A stretch of 32,079 bases of DNA from a virus, in the IMG/VR virus record IMGVR_UViG_3300042353_000254, positions 1 to 32,079 of that record; one strand, 5' to 3'. Shown here one piece after another: positions 31,965-32,079 of the stretch. Below the pieces are notes generated by a model, which saw only the letters and a program-made list of their open reading frames with translations, searched no databases and was not told the origin of the DNA. How positions within the stretch are numbered: the first letter of the stretch is position 1; every line of letters begins with the position of its first letter. The translations under genes and the position numbers were made by a program.

Positions 31965-32079
31965 CTAATCCTCCAAATAGATTTCAGCCGCTGCACCTTC
32001 CAGTGCGTTGAGTATCCTCGGTATATCTTCAACCCCGGCACATACAAACGCCAGCCCCTCTGCAGATCTAATAAGCTCT
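31965..32079 (-). CDS. Hypothetical protein, C-terminal fragment (partial)
   Basis: An open frame enters from the right edge and ends at TAG (31965-31967), giving 37 residues with no internal stop. The readable end includes EDIPRILNALEGAAAEIYLED, a helical acidic tail. The start lies outside the window. Its last codons overlap the ribosome-binding site of the next gene, a normal spacing for this operon. Confidence 0.5.
   Translation of the reverse strand, partial: ELIRSAEGLAFVCAGVEDIPRILNALEGAAAEIYLED

Overview
The window is a piece of a tailed double-stranded DNA bacteriophage genome, most likely a podovirus-like lytic phage. The evidence is a tail and ejection-protein module, an endolysin/holin-like lysis cassette, and a self-contained DNA replication module with a family A DNA polymerase and a primase-helicase. 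Genes are packed tightly with many 1-14 nt overlaps. I see no integrase, tRNA, rRNA, insertion sequence, CRISPR array or phage-type RNA polymerase. Portal, terminase and major capsid genes are also not visible and presumably lie outside. The host cannot be named from sequence alone. Both ends cut through genes (1-136 and 31965-32079), and the left end lies inside a repeat, so this may be an assembly fragment.

Layout, plus strand 1-20228 (late, virion and lysis): the 3' end of a glycine-rich adhesin; a complete tandem paralogue of it (133-1434); a fibre-like protein built from about 14 copies of a 21-23 residue repeat (1435-2574); a collar-type fibre with HxH motifs (2590-3564); a small Cys-rich protein (3566-3841); a lysis cassette of membrane/coiled-coil protein, GH108-type endolysin and holin-like protein (3844-4743); a 1539-residue tail protein carrying two lectin-like domains (4750-9369); a small tail protein (9372-9854); and a run of internal virion/ejection-type proteins (9866-20228) ending in a 2048-residue protein with an HExxGH motif.

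Layout, minus strand 32079-20310 (early and replication), read leftward: nine small accessory genes, a DUF3310 protein, a conserved small protein, family A DNA polymerase, a Cas4/RecB-like nuclease, a zinc-ribbon protein, an HNH-type protein, an SNF2-type helicase, two small proteins, a candidate single-stranded-DNA-binding protein, an HTH protein, a primase-helicase and a last small ORF. A sigma70-like promoter with an extended -10 lies at 31512-31540, a weaker candidate at 25323-25351, and intrinsic terminators at 31242-31266 and 20227-20261 (both leftward).

The two modules converge at about 20.23-20.31 kb. The minus-strand genes would copy and recombine phage DNA. The plus-strand genes would build the receptor-binding tail, eject DNA and lyse the host. 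The most unusual parts are the adhesin region with duplicated and repeat-expanded genes, the sharing of a repeat motif between two different tail proteins, and the fusion of a tail-nozzle-like protein to two lectin-like domains. All functional calls come from reading motifs; no database search was run.
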